Positions 1 to 6,589 are shown, counted from the first letter of the stretch. The stretch is DNA of 7,762 nt from Opitutia bacterium (GCA_003157575.1 PMKA01000414.1:1-7762), one strand, 5' to 3'. The notes: generated by a model from the letters alone, not told the origin. A program made the numbers and translations.

Positions 1-1
1 C

Positions 2-325
2 TTCATGGTCGGCACGCTCGCCCAGGGCATCCTCATCAGCACGCTGACCCGCCGGCAGCTGCTCGCAAGCCAGGTGGCGATGATCTCGACCTTCCTTCCG
101 GCATTCCTGCTCTCGGGTTTCGCCTTCGCCATCGGCAACATGCCTGTCGTGGTGCAAGGCATCACCTTCATCATCCCGGCCCGCTATTTCGTGGCGCTGG
201 TCAAGGGCATCTTCCTTCGCGGAGTCGGTGTCGCGGTCCTATGGCCGGAAATCCTCTTCCTCGTCGTGTTCGCGCTCGTGGTCGCCGGCGCCTCCATCCT
301 CCTGACCGGAAAGAAACTCCGCTGA
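2..325 (+). CDS. ABC-2 type transporter permease, C-terminal part (5' end cut by window)
   Basis: Partial membrane permease of an ABC exporter; 107 residues and the stop codon are visible and the rest lies left of the window. The fragment carries the last part of an ABC2_membrane fold: a hydrophobic helix containing FLPAFLLSGFAF, the short loop GNMPVVVQ, the conserved PARYFVALVKGIFLRG stretch and a last hydrophobic helix before a basic tail (GKKLR). Residue for residue it resembles the end of the next gene (SGFIFPIANMPLVIQ, DPLRYFLIIIRGIFLKGVG), so the two are paralogues. Their stop and start are separated by only 2 bases. Such tandem permeases usually form a heterodimer served by an ATPase and an HlyD-like adaptor encoded upstream, as in YbhG-YbhF-YbhS-YbhR. 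The substrate cannot be read from this sequence. Confidence 0.9.
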   Translation, partial: FMVGTLAQGILISTLTRRQLLASQVAMISTFLPAFLLSGFAFAIGNMPVVVQGITFIIPARYFVALVKGIFLRGVGVAVLWPEILFLVVFALVVAGASILLTGKKLR

Positions 326-327
326 CC

Positions 328-1455
328 ATGTGGGAACGCATCTCAACCGTGCTCCGCAAGGAATTCCGCTCCGTGTTGCGCGATCCGCGCATGCGCATGG
401 TCATCCTGGTGATGCCGGTCATCCAGGCGCTGCTTTTCGGCTACGCCGTCAGCCTCGACGTGCGCCACGTTCGCCTGGGTATCCTCGACCGCGACCAGAC
501 GCCCGCAAGCCGCGCCCTCGTCGCGCGGTTCACCGGATCGTCCTATTTCGCCCTTGTTGCACTCCCCGGGGACGAGGCCGAGGCCCGGCGCCTCGTCGAC
601 GCCGGCGATGTCGCCGCAATCCTGCAGATCGACGCAGGCTACGCAGGGGACTTGAACGGCGGGCGCACCGCAACGGCCCAGCTCATTGTCGACGGATCAG
701 ACTCAAACACGGCCCGCTTTGTCGTGAACTACGCTTCGACCATAGCCGCCACACACGACAGCCAGATAGTGCTCCAAAGGGCGCTGCGCCAGGCGGGCCG
801 GACAATCCCGGCCGGCAGCGTCGACCTCCGGCCGCGCGCCTGGTTCAACGCCGATCTCGAAAGCCGGAACTACTATGTGCCCGGCATCATCGCCAATCTC
901 GTGATGCTGGTCAGCCTGATGCTGACGAGCATGGCGATCGTCAGGGAGAAGGAGTCGGGGACGATCGAGCAGATCATGGTCACGCCCATCCGCCCCGTGG
1001 AATTCATCCTCGGCAAGTGCGCACCGTTTGCCGTGATCGGTTTTCTCAATGTCGCCATGGTCGCGCTTGTCGGGCTGTACTGGTTTGACATCCCGTTCCG
1101 CGGCAGCTTCGCGCTCCTCCTCGTCGGCACCGCGTTCTTCCTCCTGAGCACGCTCGGCATCGGACTGTTCATCTCGACGGTCAGCCAGACCCAGCAGCAG
1201 GCGATGATGACGACTTTCTTCTTCTTTTTCCCCGCCATGCTGTTCTCGGGATTCATCTTCCCGATCGCCAACATGCCTCTCGTCATCCAGTGGCTCAGCC
1301 TGGCCGATCCCCTGCGCTATTTTCTAATAATCATCCGCGGAATCTTCCTGAAGGGCGTCGGCTGGGATCTGCTCTGGCCCCAGTTTGCCGCCCTGCTCGC
1401 CATCGGGCTCATCGTGCTGGGCACCGCCGTAAACCGGTTCCACAAGACGCTTTAG
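328..1455 (+). CDS. ABC-2 type transporter permease (YbhR-like)
   Basis: Complete inner-membrane permease of 375 residues, the usual length for the YbhR/YhhJ family. The N-terminus has a short basic amphipathic segment (RKEFRSVLRDPRMR), then a membrane helix at about residues 24-43. A periplasmic domain follows (about 45-180, including LIVDGSDSNTARF, the counterpart of the 'DGxNSN' stretch in YbhR). Five hydrophobic helices lie between about 185 and 367. The ABC-2 signature REKESGTIEQIMVTPIRP at 206-223 follows helix 2, and DPLRYF at 327-332 precedes the last helix. The ATG at 328 was chosen because it is 2 bases past the stop of the upstream permease and gives the canonical MWERISTVLRKEF start; an in-frame extension to 241 would overlap that gene. 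It is likely co-translated with the upstream permease. Its stop overlaps the stop of the opposing mscS-like gene. Substrate unknown; drug, lipid or cation export are family precedents. Confidence 0.95.
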   Translation: MWERISTVLRKEFRSVLRDPRMRMVILVMPVIQALLFGYAVSLDVRHVRLGILDRDQTPASRALVARFTGSSYFALVALPGDEAEARRLVDAGDVAAILQIDAGYAGDLNGGRTATAQLIVDGSDSNTARFVVNYASTIAATHDSQIVLQRALRQAGRTIPAGSVDLRPRAWFNADLESRNYYVPGIIANLVMLVSLMLTSMAIVREKESGTIEQIMVTPIRPVEFILGKCAPFAVIGFLNVAMVALVGLYWFDIPFRGSFALLLVGTAFFLLSTLGIGLFISTVSQTQQQAMMTTFFFFFPAMLFSGFIFPIANMPLVIQWLSLADPLRYFLIIIRGIFLKGVGWDLLWPQFAALLAIGLIVLGTAVNRFHKTL

Positions 1456-2696
1456 GTTTTCGCTGCGCGAAAACCTGCGAGCTTCTGCGCCACCTCGTCT
1501 TCCACGTGGAACGTCTGGGTCGGGAACGCAAACGAGAGACCGCGGCCCGCCACGGCGCGCATCAGTTTCAGGTTGATCCGCTCCCGCACGGCAAGATGGC
1601 GCCGAAAATCGGGATCGGCCGTGAAATAGGTGACCTGGATGTCCAGCGACGACGCATTGAAGGTGGTGAAATTGATCGTGACAAAGTCCTGATGCACGCC
1701 CGGATCCTCCGCAAAGATCTTCCGGATATCCGCCAGCACTCCTTCCATCTGCTCAGGCGTCGTGTTGTAGGTGAGGCCGATTGTCTGGTCCACCCGGCGC
1801 TGCGGCATGCGGGTGAAATTGACGATCGTCTCGGCCGCCGCGGTCTTGTTCGGCAGCACGATCTGGGTGCGGTCGCCCGAGCGGAGCCTGGTCGAACGGA
1901 GGCCGATGTCCTCGACCGTTCCCTCGGCGGAACCGATCCGCACGTAGTCGCCGACCTTGAAAGGATGGTCCAGCACGACGACGAACGATCCGAATAGGTT
2001 CGCGATCGTGTCCTGGGCGGCGAAGGCGACAGCGAGGCCGCCGATGCCCAGGCCGGTGAGGACGGCGCCAACGTCCACGCCGAGGCTCTTCATTCCCATC
2101 AGGACGCCAAAGACGATCACCAGCGCCGCAAGCGCCTTCTTGATCAGCGGCATGAAATGGGCGATGCCGATCTGCTTCTCGTGCGCGATCTCCTCCATGT
2201 GATCGAGCACGGCGCCGCCCGCCCGCAGGAGGCCCCAGAACAAGACCCCAAGAATGGCGATGGCCGCTCCGTGGCTGACGAGGTTGTCGACCGCCGGGGT
2301 CAGCTTGAGCACGGTCAACGCCCCGAAAATGCCCAGCACCATCACGAAGGCCGCCACGGGCTGCTCCAGGGCGGGGAACAGCTTGTCGTCCAGCGTGGTC
2401 TCGGTCTTCGAGGCCAGCCGTTTCAGCCCGCGGAAGATGATGCTGGTGACAACGCGCCGCAGCAGGATGGCGGCGACAAAAAGAATGCCGCAGGCGATCC
2501 AATGGATCAGATCGCTGTGGTCGCCGTCGGGAAACAGGCGCAACTGAAGCCAGTCGACAAAATGCTCCAGGACATCGCTGGCCGGCTGCAGGGTCGTCGC
2601 CCCGTCCGCCCCGGCCCCGGCGGCAGCTCGGACCGGAAGGGCAGACGCAAACGCGAAGGTGAAAAACAGCACGATCCTCTCAGGCAATTTCATCAT
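1452..2696 (-). CDS. MscS-family mechanosensitive ion channel
   Basis: Small-conductance mechanosensitive channel that opens under membrane tension and releases solutes on osmotic downshock. It has 414 residues, longer than E. coli MscS (286) because of extra N-terminal helices. Residues 1-24 look like a signal peptide (basic MMKLPER, hydrophobic core, ending PVRAAA). Hydrophobic helices lie at about 64-84, 112-131, 143-164 and 187-203. The pore-lining TM3 follows at about 208-242, rich in Gly/Ala (TGLGIGGLAVAFAAQDTIAN, 214-233). The beta domain follows with HPFKVGDYVRI (244-254), GTVEDIGLRSTRLR (259-272) and VLPN (280-283), then an alpha/beta C-terminal domain. Two adjacent ATGs (2696 and 2693) could start it; neither has a clear Shine-Dalgarno sequence. 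Its TAA stop overlaps the opposing permease gene by 4 bases. It lies 75 bases downstream of the terC-like gene. Confidence 0.95.
   Translation of the reverse strand: MMKLPERIVLFFTFAFASALPVRAAAGAGADGATTLQPASDVLEHFVDWLQLRLFPDGDHSDLIHWIACGILFVAAILLRRVVTSIIFRGLKRLASKTETTLDDKLFPALEQPVAAFVMVLGIFGALTVLKLTPAVDNLVSHGAAIAILGVLFWGLLRAGGAVLDHMEEIAHEKQIGIAHFMPLIKKALAALVIVFGVLMGMKSLGVDVGAVLTGLGIGGLAVAFAAQDTIANLFGSFVVVLDHPFKVGDYVRIGSAEGTVEDIGLRSTRLRSGDRTQIVLPNKTAAAETIVNFTRMPQRRVDQTIGLTYNTTPEQMEGVLADIRKIFAEDPGVHQDFVTINFTTFNASSLDIQVTYFTADPDFRRHLAVRERINLKLMRAVAGRGLSFAFPTQTFHVEDEVAQKLAGFRAAKT
1454..1476. terminator. Hairpin at the convergent gene ends (possible bidirectional terminator)
   Basis: A perfect 9-bp inverted repeat, AGGTTTTCG (1454-1462) and CGAAAACCT (1468-1476), with a 5-base loop. 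It begins inside the TAG stop of the plus-strand permease gene and lies within the last codons of the minus-strand mscS-like gene. No T-run follows on either strand, so intrinsic termination would be weak. It could instead stall polymerase or protect 3' ends of both converging transcripts. Confidence 0.45.
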
Positions 2697-2707
2697 TGGA
2701 AATGGTG

Positions 2708-2737
2708 GTTAGAAAACATCCTGGCCGCGCTTGTCAA
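2708..2737 (-). promoter_or_regulatory. Possible sigma-70-type promoter for the mscS-like gene
   Basis: On the minus strand, a perfect TTGACA (2737-2732) is followed after 18 bases by TCTAAC (2713-2708), a 4-of-6 match to TATAAT. It sits in the 75-base gap upstream of the channel gene. The -10 lies only 11 bases from the ATG, so a transcript from here would have almost no 5' leader. This is a motif match only and the -10 is weak. Confidence 0.3.
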
Positions 2738-2771
2738 AACGCATCTGCGCAGGGGCGGCGTGGCGCACAAA

Positions 2772-3479
2772 TCAATGCTCCTCCTGCCTGGCACGGCGCC
2801 GCCTGAGGGCAAGCGCCAGCCCGACCACGCCGAACGCCAAGGCAGCTTCCGCCAAATAGACCAGCCAGTCCGGCGGGGCCAGCAACAGGATCGTCAGCCG
2901 GTCCGTCATGATCATCTCGCCGCCGACCTTGCCCAGAAGCGCCGCCCCGATGTAGATGATTATCGGATACCGGTCCATCAGCCGGGACAGCAGGTTGCTC
3001 GTGAACACCACGAGCGGGATGCTGAGGCCGAGCCCGAAGATCAGCAGCCCGAGATGCCCCTTCGACGCGCCCGCCACGGCCAGCACGTTGTCGAGCGACA
3101 TGGAAACATCGGCCACCATGATCAGCCAGACGGCCTGCCAGAGTGAGCCCGCAGCGTGTTCGCCGGTCTTCCCGTGCTCCTCCTGGAGCAGCAGTTTCAC
3201 CGCGATCCACAGGATGAGCAGACCGCCGCCCAGCTTGATGTAGTTCACATTCATCAGCCGGGCCGCCACCGCGGTGAGTGCGACCCGAAGCAGCACCGCC
3301 ATGCCCGCGCCAAGAGAGATGCCCCACAAGCGCTGCCGCTTCGGCAGAGTCCGCACAACCATTGCGATGACCACGGCATTGTCTCCGGCCAGCACGATGT
3401 CGATCAGGACAATGCTCAGGATCGCGAGCAGGAACTGCCCGGGGCTGTGGAGACTCTCCAATTGTAGATCGGCATGCAT
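2772..3479 (-). CDS. TerC family integral membrane protein (YjbE-type)
   Basis: Membrane protein of 235 residues in the TerC/YjbE/Alx family, known for metal (notably Mn2+) export or tellurite resistance. Both family signatures with acidic residues in hydrophobic helices are present: DIVLAGDNAVVIA (27-39) and ADVSMSLDNVLAVAG (123-137). These Asp/Asn residues are taken to bind the metal ion. About seven hydrophobic segments are seen: roughly 16-35, 52-72, 83-98, 114-131, 145-162, 172-190 and 202-225. A basic cytoplasmic tail RRRRARQEEH ends it. The start at 3479 gives MHADLQLESLHSPGQ, matching the short N-terminus usual in this family. An alternative in-frame ATG lies 15 codons upstream. No yybP-ykoY manganese riboswitch could be recognised upstream. 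It lies between the ygjP-like and mscS-like genes on the same strand. Confidence 0.93.
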   Translation of the reverse strand: MHADLQLESLHSPGQFLLAILSIVLIDIVLAGDNAVVIAMVVRTLPKRQRLWGISLGAGMAVLLRVALTAVAARLMNVNYIKLGGGLLILWIAVKLLLQEEHGKTGEHAAGSLWQAVWLIMVADVSMSLDNVLAVAGASKGHLGLLIFGLGLSIPLVVFTSNLLSRLMDRYPIIIYIGAALLGKVGGEMIMTDRLTILLLAPPDWLVYLAEAALAFGVVGLALALRRRRARQEEH

Positions 3480-3581
3480 GGAACGCGCGGACGTCTTGGG
3501 CGGCCCGCGCCATCTTGCGTTCATGATGCTCCAGCGCGCTCCCCGCGCCGTCAACCGGATATGCCCTCCTTGCCCGGAATC

Positions 3582-3656
3582 GCGCCGAGGACCGGCGCCC
3601 TCCAGATGACAGCGCCAAACCCGGCCCGTTCTGGAGGGCGGCGGCCTCTCGCCGCC
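3582..3656. repeat. Inverted pair of REP-like GC hairpins
   Basis: Two related units face each other between the terC-like and ygjP-like genes. The 11-bp arms CGCCCTCCAGA (3596-3606) and TCTGGAGGGCG (3630-3640) are perfect inverted repeats with a 23-base spacer. Next to each arm is a GC-rich hairpin: GCGCCG/CGGCGC (3582-3587 and 3593-3598, 5-base loop) on the left, and GGCGGCG/CGCCGCC (3637-3643 and 3650-3656, 6-base loop) on the right. The heads are identical but the stems differ while staying paired. This is the layout of a REP doublet. It follows the ygjP-like gene and could also slow or stop transcription from it. Whether it is dispersed in the genome cannot be told from one copy. Confidence 0.6.
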
Positions 3657-3664
3657 ATCCCCGT

Positions 3665-4441
3665 TCACAGGCCCAGGCGGCTGCCCTCGCATTTCAGCCA
3701 GCGCTCGGCGTCGCGCCACGCCGGGCAGAGCGTCTCCACGCGCATCCAGAACCGCGCCGAATGATTCATCTCCCGCCGGTGCGCCAGCTCGTGGAAGATG
3801 ATGTAGTCGCGCACGAAGTCCGGAGCCTGGATCAGCCGCCAGTTGAGCGAGATCGTGCCGCGCGCGGAACAGGAACCCCACCGTGAACGCTGGCTTCGGA
3901 TGACCACCCTTTTAATCTCGTTTCCAGTCGCAGCCGCCAATTCCCACGTGCGCGCAGGCAGCTCGATGCGCGCCCTCCGCGCAAACTGTGTCTCCATGGC
4001 CGGCCTCAGATCGCCGTCGGTCCGCGCAATGCGGAACGTGTCGGCCCCGAGGACCGCCAGCGGGCGTCCGCCCGCGCCGTCCAGCCGGATCGTCTCCTCG
4101 CGGCCCCGCCACAGGACGCTCGTCCCCACCGCCCACACACCCGCAGAACGCGGGCGGGCCCGCTGACGCGCCCGGGCGCGTTCCAGCCAGGCGTGATGTT
4201 GCTCGACAAAGCGCCGCGCCTCCCGTTCCGAGCCGCGCCGCGGGATGGTCGCCACCGCCGCGCCGTCCCGCCGCAGTGTCAGCCGGTAGTGCCGCGCGCG
4301 ATCGCTGCGGACAAACACAACCTCGGACTGGGCCGGCGGGAGGGTCGGGACCGGCTCCGGTCCGAAAAGAAAGAGCTGCTCGGGCTGCGCCGCAGACCCG
4401 GGCGCAAGCTCCTTCAGATCGCTCGCTTTATGCCCCGTCAT
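3665..4441 (-). CDS. YgjP/SprT-like zinc metallopeptidase (M48-related, DUF45)
   Basis: Predicted zinc-dependent metallohydrolase of 258 residues in the YgjP (DUF45, COG1451) family. The family core is clear near the C-terminus: RSQRSRWGSCSARGTISLNW (182-201), then HELAH (217-221) with the two zinc-binding histidines and the catalytic Glu218, and a third probable ligand His227 in NHSARFW. The N-terminal half (about 40-170) is the beta-rich, Arg-rich part usual in YgjP proteins. An unusual Pro/Glu-rich leader (about 1-40) precedes it. No signal peptide is seen, so it is probably cytoplasmic. The ATG at 4441 overlaps the stop of the upstream phosphatidyltransferase gene as ATGA, which implies translational coupling and fixes the start. 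The physiological substrate of this family is not established. Confidence 0.92.
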   Translation of the reverse strand: MTGHKASDLKELAPGSAAQPEQLFLFGPEPVPTLPPAQSEVVFVRSDRARHYRLTLRRDGAAVATIPRRGSEREARRFVEQHHAWLERARARQRARPRSAGVWAVGTSVLWRGREETIRLDGAGGRPLAVLGADTFRIARTDGDLRPAMETQFARRARIELPARTWELAAATGNEIKRVVIRSQRSRWGSCSARGTISLNWRLIQAPDFVRDYIIFHELAHRREMNHSARFWMRVETLCPAWRDAERWLKCEGSRLGL

Positions 4442-5007
4442 CCCGCCTTCTTCCGGTTGCGCCACGCGTGCCAGAAACTGGGCATGTGCCCCGAATAGCC
4501 CGGCAGCACCACGGCAATCGCCATCTCCTCGATCCCGCAAAGCAACAAGAGACCCACCGCGGCATGAAACGGCCATGCCGCCCATCCTGCCAGGAGCACA
4601 AACACCGCAGGCGGAAGGACGATCGCCAGACCTTTGGCCAGCCAGGTGTGGTAGCCGAGCAGGCTCCCCCGGCTGGCCAGTCCATAGGCGACGATGCCGA
4701 TGCATCCGGCCAGAATCGTCGCAAACCACGGCCATTCCGTCCGGATGACGTCCGGCCACAGCCGCCAGATGCCAAGCACCGTCGCAACGGTCCCGACATA
4801 GTCCCCCCAGCTGTCGAGCCGGCGGCCGAGATCCGATTCCACGTTCCACCGCCGGGCCAGAAATCCGTCGAACGCATCGGTGAGCAGCATCAGCCCCAGC
4901 AAAGCCAGAAACCAGACCCGCGACCCCGCCAGCCACGCGACGGCCAGCATCACCGGGGCGCAGCCAAGGCGAAGCAGACTGAGCAGGTTGGGAATCCGAT
5001 TCTTCAT
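4438..5007 (-). CDS. CDP-alcohol phosphatidyltransferase family protein
   Basis: Integral membrane enzyme of 189 residues that would transfer a phosphatidyl (or similar) group from a CDP-activated donor to an alcohol. The family signature is complete at 44-69: D44, D47-G48, A51-R52, G61, D65 and D69 in the D-x2-DG-x2-AR-x8-G-x3-D-x3-D pattern. The acidic residues bind two metal ions at the active site. The start MKNRIPNLLSLLRL is typical of PgsA-like members. Hydrophobic helices surround the motif at about 14-45, 70-84, 94-111, 122-141 and 146-169. The acceptor cannot be assigned; phosphatidylglycerophosphate synthase or an inositol- or serine-type enzyme are options. The ATG at 5007 was chosen over one 27 bases upstream because it fits the family N-terminus and leaves 5 bases after the phosphoesterase stop. 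It is the middle gene of a tight three-gene set. Confidence 0.92.
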   Translation of the reverse strand: MKNRIPNLLSLLRLGCAPVMLAVAWLAGSRVWFLALLGLMLLTDAFDGFLARRWNVESDLGRRLDSWGDYVGTVATVLGIWRLWPDVIRTEWPWFATILAGCIGIVAYGLASRGSLLGYHTWLAKGLAIVLPPAVFVLLAGWAAWPFHAAVGLLLLCGIEEMAIAVVLPGYSGHMPSFWHAWRNRKKAG

Positions 5008-5012
5008 GGCGG

Positions 5013-5450
5013 TCAGAGCGACACCAGCCTCCATTCGAAACGGCCCGGCGCAAGATCAAGCCACGCAAAACCCGGGCGCCGGCCGCCGCGGGGCCGCGAA
5101 ATGCAGCCCGGATTCAGCCAGCGCACGCCGAGCGGATCGGTCTCGTCGCGCGGCACGTGCGTATGGCCGTGGATCACGACATCCGTCCCGGAAGGCGTCT
5201 TCCCCGGGGGAATGTGGACAAGAACAAAGCGCACGCCGGCGCGTTCGAACTGGAGTTCGCGGGGCCATGCGCGGTTCCAGTCGCAATTTCCGAGCACGAC
5301 GAGGAGCGGCCTCCCATTCAGCTCCAACTCTTCCAGCATCGCCGGATCGCACACATCTCCCAGATGCCAGATTTCATCAGCGCCTCGCAGCCGCGCGGCG
5401 AGTCCGGCGGGGAAGCGATCATGCGTGTCAGCAAGAACGGCAATCCGCAT
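5013..5450 (-). CDS. YfcE/MJ0936-type metallophosphoesterase
   Basis: Small calcineurin-like phosphoesterase of 145 residues, a little shorter than YfcE (about 180). The two-metal site is complete: D8-x-H10 in LADTHD, G31-D32 in WHLGDV, GNCD at 54-57 (this subfamily has Cys where most have GNHD), H79 in LVHIPPG, and GHTH at 95-98. The C-terminal NPGCISRPRGG (113-123) is also typical. It probably hydrolyses phosphodiester or phosphomonoester bonds in the cytoplasm; the natural substrate of YfcE-like enzymes is unclear. The ATG at 5450 gives MRIAVLADTHD, the standard start; an upstream in-frame extension to 5681 is not family-like. It is the first gene of a set with the phosphatidyltransferase (5-base gap) and the YgjP-like peptidase. 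No promoter was recognised. Confidence 0.93.
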   Translation of the reverse strand: MRIAVLADTHDRFPAGLAARLRGADEIWHLGDVCDPAMLEELELNGRPLLVVLGNCDWNRAWPRELQFERAGVRFVLVHIPPGKTPSGTDVVIHGHTHVPRDETDPLGVRWLNPGCISRPRGGRRPGFAWLDLAPGRFEWRLVSL

Positions 5451-5680
5451 GCCTGAAGAAAGCCCCAATACTGTGCTTTTGGCAAAGCCGGATTGCATGC
5501 CGCTTGCCAGCATCCGCAGCTCCGTCAAACTACAACCCGGCGCCCGGTGTCGGCCTTGCCACCCGCCATCAGGCCTCCTGATTCCCCTCCTCTTTCTGCC
5601 GCCCAGAAGTGCCATTCCCGCCAGCTCCTGGATTCGGTCTCTGACTTCCGCCCTCTGCCCTCTGGCATCCCGCCTCCCCA
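5451..5680. other. Divergent intergenic region, pyrimidine-rich on the plus strand
   Basis: These 230 bases separate the minus-strand phosphoesterase and the plus-strand rhomboid gene, so promoters for both should lie here. I could not place a convincing -35/-10 pair. From about 5560 to 5680 the plus strand is strongly C/T-biased with few G (for example CCCTCCTCTTTCTGCC, CCCTCTGCCCTCTGG). This could be an unstructured leader for the rhomboid transcript. No gene or clear hairpin was found. Confidence 0.4.
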
Positions 5681-6256
5681 ATGGACAAGATCATCCCTTT
5701 TTTTCACCGTCTCTATTTCGAGGCGCCCTGGTGTTACCTCTCATGGCCCGCCGCCGCGATGGTGGTTGGCACGATCATTCCGTTCCTCTCGAAAAGCTGG
5801 GGTGCAAGGCTGGGCATCGTTCCGAGAACGGCGTCGGGTTTGCCGGGAATCGTCACCGCGCCGTTCATCCACGCCAACATCGCGCACTTCGCCGCCAATC
5901 TCCTGCCGTTCATCGTCCTTGGCGCGCTCGTCCTGCGGCGCAACGAGGCGGGATTCGTCGAGGTCGCCGCGACCATTGCGCTCGCCGAGGGGGCGCTGGT
6001 CTGGCTGTTCGCCCGCAACGCATCGCATGTCGGGATGAGCGGCGTCATCTTCGGTTTTTTTGGCTACCTGCTCGCCGTCGCGTTCTTCACGCGAACGATG
6101 TCCGACCTCCTCGTTGCGGGCGGCGTCCTGGTCTTTTACGGAGGCATGCTCGCCGGAATCAAACCCGTCCGTGACGGCACCTCGTGGGAAGGCCACCTGT
6201 TCGGCCTGCTCGCCGGCCTCGCGCGCGCGTGGTTCGATTCACGGGGACATCTCTGA
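5681..6256 (+). CDS. Rhomboid family intramembrane serine protease
   Basis: Six-helix membrane protease of 191 residues, the minimal bacterial rhomboid size without an added cytoplasmic domain. It would cleave single-pass membrane proteins within the bilayer. The catalytic Ser120 is in GMSGVIFGFFGY (118-129) and the catalytic His172 in WEGHLFGLLAG (169-179). His69 and Asn73 in the HFAAN stretch match the H-x3-N pair that forms the oxyanion hole in GlpG (His150, Asn154). Hydrophobic helices lie at about 22-36, 56-82, 94-112, 118-137, 143-160 and 170-185. The ATG at 5681 gives MDKIIPFFHRLYF with no recognisable Shine-Dalgarno sequence. It is a single-gene unit closed by the terminator at 6301. 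Substrates are not predictable from the sequence. Confidence 0.93.
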   Translation: MDKIIPFFHRLYFEAPWCYLSWPAAAMVVGTIIPFLSKSWGARLGIVPRTASGLPGIVTAPFIHANIAHFAANLLPFIVLGALVLRRNEAGFVEVAATIALAEGALVWLFARNASHVGMSGVIFGFFGYLLAVAFFTRTMSDLLVAGGVLVFYGGMLAGIKPVRDGTSWEGHLFGLLAGLARAWFDSRGHL

Positions 6257-6300
6257 AGCTTGCCCAGAAGCCGGTCGGACTTCGTCCTGCGGGCTCATTG

Positions 6301-6327
6301 CAAACGGCGGACGCCGTTTGTTTATTC
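6301..6327 (+). terminator. Rho-independent terminator of the rhomboid gene
   Basis: A perfect 9-bp stem, CAAACGGCG (6301-6309) and CGCCGTTTG (6312-6320), is followed by TTTATTC. With a 4-base loop the stem is 8 bp. It lies 44 bases after the rhomboid stop codon. Confidence 0.8.
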
Positions 6328-6341
6328 TAATGTGCGCTCAT

Positions 6342-6463
6342 GATGAGACTAATTGGCAAGGATGTAGGAGCCTGCTTGCAGGCGATTCAGTGTGTTGTCA
6401 CCATGCGAACGATCCTGATCGCCTGCAAGCAGGCTCCTACAAGGAACATTGGTTCGTCTCATC
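6342..6463. repeat. REP doublet (REPIN/BIME-like element)
   Basis: Two perfect 24-base arms face each other: 6363-6386, containing GTAGGAGCCTGCTTGCAGGC, and its reverse complement at 6418-6441, with a 31-base spacer. Each arm starts with GTAG and contains its own small hairpin GCCTG-CTTG-CAGGC. This is the structure of REP sequences recognised by RAYT (TnpA-REP, IS200-like) transposases. The unit closely resembles the GTAGGAGC...GCGA REPs known from pseudomonads. An outer 8-bp inverted repeat, GATGAGAC (6342-6349) and GTCTCATC (6456-6463), brackets the pair. No RAYT gene is present here, so it would be moved in trans. Confidence 0.8.
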
Positions 6464-6481
6464 TCGAACGCGAATTAGAAT

Positions 6482-6519
6482 TGGCAGCATGGAGGGCGAA
6501 GCCCGACAGTCTGCTGCCA
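6482..6519. repeat. Nested inverted repeat, function unknown
   Basis: Outer 8-bp arms TGGCAGCA (6482-6489) and TGCTGCCA (6512-6519) enclose an inner hairpin GGGC-GAA-GCCC (6494-6504). In RNA this would form a stem with an internal loop and a tight GAA-closed hairpin. It lies 19 bases right of the REP doublet. There is no T-run, so it is not a standard terminator; it may be part of a dispersed repeat. Confidence 0.4.
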
Positions 6520-6589
6520 GGGCCGGACCTTTGCTGCACTTCGCCGGCTGTGACGGCGACCTGCACGAGCGGCACCCTGTTATCAGGTT

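Noticed and set aside
1290..1997. A 235-codon plus-strand open frame across the permease end
   Set aside because: It overlaps the end of the permease gene in another frame and is antisense to the channel gene; no motif and a shadow-like composition.
2157..3146. A 329-codon plus-strand open frame
   Set aside because: It is antisense to the mscS-like and terC-like genes, which have clear family motifs; its Gln/Arg/His-rich product is typical of a shadow frame.
3480..3664. Possible manganese riboswitch upstream of the terC-like gene
   Set aside because: TerC-family genes often have a yybP-ykoY element, but the conserved loops could not be found; the structure here is the REP-like hairpin pair.
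3988..6174. A 728-codon plus-strand open frame
   Set aside because: It runs antisense across the peptidase, transferase and phosphoesterase genes and into the rhomboid gene in another frame. Its Arg/Pro/Ser-rich composition is that of a GC-rich shadow frame, with no domain recognisable.
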